Shown here piece after piece: positions 62,536 through 64,000 of a stretch of DNA of 64,000 bases. The position numbers and the translations under genes are program-made. The notes below the pieces were generated by a model that had not been told where the DNA came from, made no database searches, and saw only the letters and a list, made by a program, of their open reading frames with translations. This stretch comes from Sporosarcina sp. FSL K6-1508 (GTDB taxonomy: Bacteria; Bacillota; Bacilli; Bacillales_A; Planococcaceae): assembly GCF_038007465.1 (NCBI RefSeq), contig NZ_JBBOXF010000001.1, positions 3,731,001 through 3,795,000 on the forward strand. Direction: 5' to 3'. Each line of letters begins with the position of its first letter. The stretch's first letter is position 1.

Positions 62536-63356
62536 CAATACACCTCGCAAATCGTATAGAATGAACTTCCGTTACATGTATGCGTGCCTTTAACAGCTCT
62601 CAATTGTTTGTTAACCGCTTTTGATTGCACGACGAATATTGAATCAGCTTTCACACGATGATTCAGCAACATTTTCAGCTTGTAACCTGAGCGTTTTTTC
62701 TTTTCGCCTTTATCTTTTGTTTCTTCTTCGGTTTCGATAGGCTCTGGATGGTCGATTAGGCCACTTTCTTTATTCAACACGAATCCAGTTGCATCACCTT
62801 TTTTGGGATCACGGATAAACATCTTACCGCTACCGATTCGCATTTTTGATTTAGTGTCTTTAGCGACCGCTTTAAGTAATGGACTCACATTACCTTTCAA
62901 CGTTTTTCCTTTACGATAGATAAAATCAGTGGGAGGGGAAAAATCACCCATGCTTAATCCCGCCTCGCCGACCAAGTATTTCAAGACGACTGAGGCAGCT
63001 GTACCTGGTGCAAATGTCTTTGTTATTTTTTTCGTTAAGTAACTGCCCGTTTCGTCGATGCAACCAATTTCGGTTATCTTGTCTGGGCCTTGCCACGTTG
63101 TTTTAACGTTCTTTGCTACACCTTTGAATATAACGCCCATGTCACCTTCATATCCCGCTGATAACGTCACCACGCTATTGACAATGATGCCGGAAATAGT
63201 GCTATCCGAAAGGTTGTAGACTTTGATAGTTGCTGTATCGATTTTCTCGGTGTCGTCAAAATCGATATCAAAGTAAATAGTGAGTGGTGGACGTAATAGC
63301 TTACCGCCTGCATTCAATTCTATTTTCCTTCTAAATAGATCCATCGCCATCACCAT
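62535..63356 (-). CDS. Baseplate hub protein (gpD/XkdQ-like)
   Basis: 273 residues. The N-terminal part (RPPLTIYFDIDFDDTEKIDT; ATIKVYNLSDSTIS) and a long central domain match the tail-hub proteins of the gp27/gpD type. A Lys/Glu-rich loop (ETEEETKDKGEKKKRS) is inserted near residue 210. Start is given as 63356; an ATG at 63344 (MDLFRRKIEL) is also reasonable. Overlaps the plug gene by 26 nt. Confidence 0.78.
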   Translation of the reverse strand: MVMAMDLFRRKIELNAGGKLLRPPLTIYFDIDFDDTEKIDTATIKVYNLSDSTISGIIVNSVVTLSAGYEGDMGVIFKGVAKNVKTTWQGPDKITEIGCIDETGSYLTKKITKTFAPGTAASVVLKYLVGEAGLSMGDFSPPTDFIYRKGKTLKGNVSPLLKAVAKDTKSKMRIGSGKMFIRDPKKGDATGFVLNKESGLIDHPEPIETEEETKDKGEKKKRSGYKLKMLLNHRVKADSIFVVQSKAVNKQLRAVKGTHTCNGSSFYTICEVY

Positions 63357-63654
63357 CGGTTACATATAAAAAAACCGTCCTTTCAAGGTTTTCGTAAGTG
63401 ATACGAACTTCCTCTCCAGCACGATCCATCGGTATGATTTTCACTTTAGGCAAATCAACACTTGCCAAGTCCTCGAATAATGGTCTATCAAGTATTAATT
63501 TCTCGCCAACAACAAGCGCATTCCCATCTTTATATAAATCGACGGTGAAGAAGTCGAATCTAGCATTATAGCCAATTTCAAACTCGTATTCATCCGGCAA
63601 ATCCATTTCAAAACGATACGGTATCAAGTCTTTTTCAATCTCGATATAATCCAT
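63331..63654 (-). CDS. Baseplate plug protein (Pam3 gp18-like)
   Basis: 107 residues starting MDYIEIEKDLIPYRFEMDLP. The FEIGYNARFDFFTVDLYKDG segment is typical of the small baseplate-plug proteins found between the Dit-like tail protein and the hub in contractile phages. The ATG overlaps the previous stop by one base. Confidence 0.75.
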   Translation of the reverse strand: MDYIEIEKDLIPYRFEMDLPDEYEFEIGYNARFDFFTVDLYKDGNALVVGEKLILDRPLFEDLASVDLPKVKIIPMDRAGEEVRITYENLERTVFLYVTDGDGDGSI

Positions 63655-64000
63655 TACTTCACCTTCTTGTCATATGCAGCGTTTATTTGCGACCAGTTTA
63701 CTGTCGTCTTTTTCGTAGAATCCGCTTTCTTCGGAACCTTAGCTTTCGCTTTCGTTGTAACTTTTTTCTTCGTTGTTTTGTTGACGGATTTCTTGGTTTT
63801 TTTCTTGCCTAATTTAGATACCTCTTTGACTTGCTTTTTAACAGGCACAGTGACACGGATGACGTTAGGTGCTTTCACCAAACGAACCTGTTTTAGCGTC
63901 ATCGTGAAGGTGTAGCCGTCCTTTGTCTTCGCGTCATGTTTACTATTAAACGAGGTGATGAGGACGGTTTCTAGCCGACTCCGATAGTTGTAGGAAAGGA
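63654..64000 (-). CDS. Dit-like tail/baseplate protein, C-terminal part (runs off the window)
   Basis: The frame stays open to the window edge, giving about 115 residues; the apparent ATG at 63902 is internal. The stretch YRSRLETVLITSFNSKHDAK and YTFTMTLKQVRLVKAPN is the pattern of the Dit-like/XkdP-region distal tail proteins. A Lys-rich tail (KKKTKKSVNKTTKKKVTTKA) of about 45 residues and an unrelated end (NWSQINAAYDKKVK) follow. The basic tail is unusual for this family. Confidence 0.65.
   Translation of the reverse strand, partial: LSYNYRSRLETVLITSFNSKHDAKTKDGYTFTMTLKQVRLVKAPNVIRVTVPVKKQVKEVSKLGKKKTKKSVNKTTKKKVTTKAKAKVPKKADSTKKTTVNWSQINAAYDKKVK

Larger units (their letters stand above)
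52850..64000. mobile_element. Prophage, contractile-tail type (left part)
   Basis: From right to left on the minus strand: Dit-like tail protein, baseplate plug, hub, spike (gpV), gp25-like, baseplate J, gpI-like, fibre proteins, XhlA-like protein, holin, amidase, a 23S-like RNA with a small membrane gene, and a WYL/YolD cassette. A plus-strand alpha-CTD-like gene sits at the edge. The order is that of a Bacillus PBSX-like or myophage late region. The right end, with capsid and probably integrase genes, is outside the window. Confidence 0.85.

Noticed and set aside
1..64000. CRISPR arrays and tRNA genes
   Set aside because: I saw no regularly spaced repeats and no cloverleaf-like sequences with standard tRNA T-loop blocks.

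Overview
The window is a stretch of a low-GC, endospore-forming Firmicute chromosome. Gene content and order match the Bacillus subtilis dinG-panDCB-birA-cca ... qcr ... aro ... hep/men ... spoIVA ... der ... rpsA ... sleB-ypeB ... recQ ... sigX-rsiX-resE segment. Protein details and TTG/GTG start use fit a Planococcaceae member, most likely Sporosarcina or a close relative. The genus is inferred from recognition, not from a database search. spoIVA, sleB, ypeB and prsW indicate sporulation and germination. qcrABC, hepS/hepT and menG indicate a menaquinone-based respiratory chain. bshA and ypdA indicate bacillithiol.

Layout. 1-2.9 kb: 5' part of dinG, a hairpin-rich dispersed repeat, panD and panC. 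2.9-8.4 kb: panB, birA, cca, bshA, dapB and a MazG-like gene, mostly overlapping. 8.5-11 kb: YitT-family gene (the first of only a few plus-strand genes), YugP-type peptidase, DUF1405 protein. 11-15.6 kb: qcrABC and ypiFBA. 15.6-21.9 kb: aroC-aroB-aroH-hisC-tyrA-aroA, with no trp genes. 22-29 kb: cheR, ndk, hepT-menG-hepS, mtrB (TRAP), folE, hbs, spoIVA. 29-32.4 kb: yphF, yphE, gpsA, der. 32.4-35 kb: a decayed prophage island with a WYL-like gene, an amidase, two GC-rich repeats and a nested palindrome, where Bacillus carries yphB-ypgA. 35-52.8 kb: rpsA, plsC, cmk, motI, ypeB, sleB, prsW, ansA, ypdA, a phosphoesterase, a LysM protein, recQ-ypbB, fer, ribU behind an FMN riboswitch, rsiX-sigX, resE. 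52.85 kb to the end: a prophage with a contractile-type tail, covering baseplate, fibre and lysis genes plus an SOS-like accessory cassette. It lies where resD would be expected beside resE.

The most unusual signal is in the prophage between the amidase gene and the WYL-like gene (54941-55004, minus strand). A 50-nt core is nearly identical to the GTPase-associated centre of 23S rRNA, the ribosomal protein L11 and thiostrepton site (E. coli 1055-1104). Its closing stem is rewritten but can still pair. A perfect -10 box lies just upstream, and a ribosome-binding site and a 57-residue membrane protein follow. This looks like a phage-borne mimic of an rRNA domain used as a leader or decoy RNA. 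I know of no description of such an element.

Other points of interest: two WYL-like paralogues that both have LexA-like boxes inside their promoter spacers; a stand-alone RNA polymerase alpha-CTD-like protein at the prophage edge; a tail fibre with an ALK-like glycine-rich domain; and TRAP without a trp operon at the usual site. Start codons were moved inward where a ribosome-binding site or family alignment decided it.
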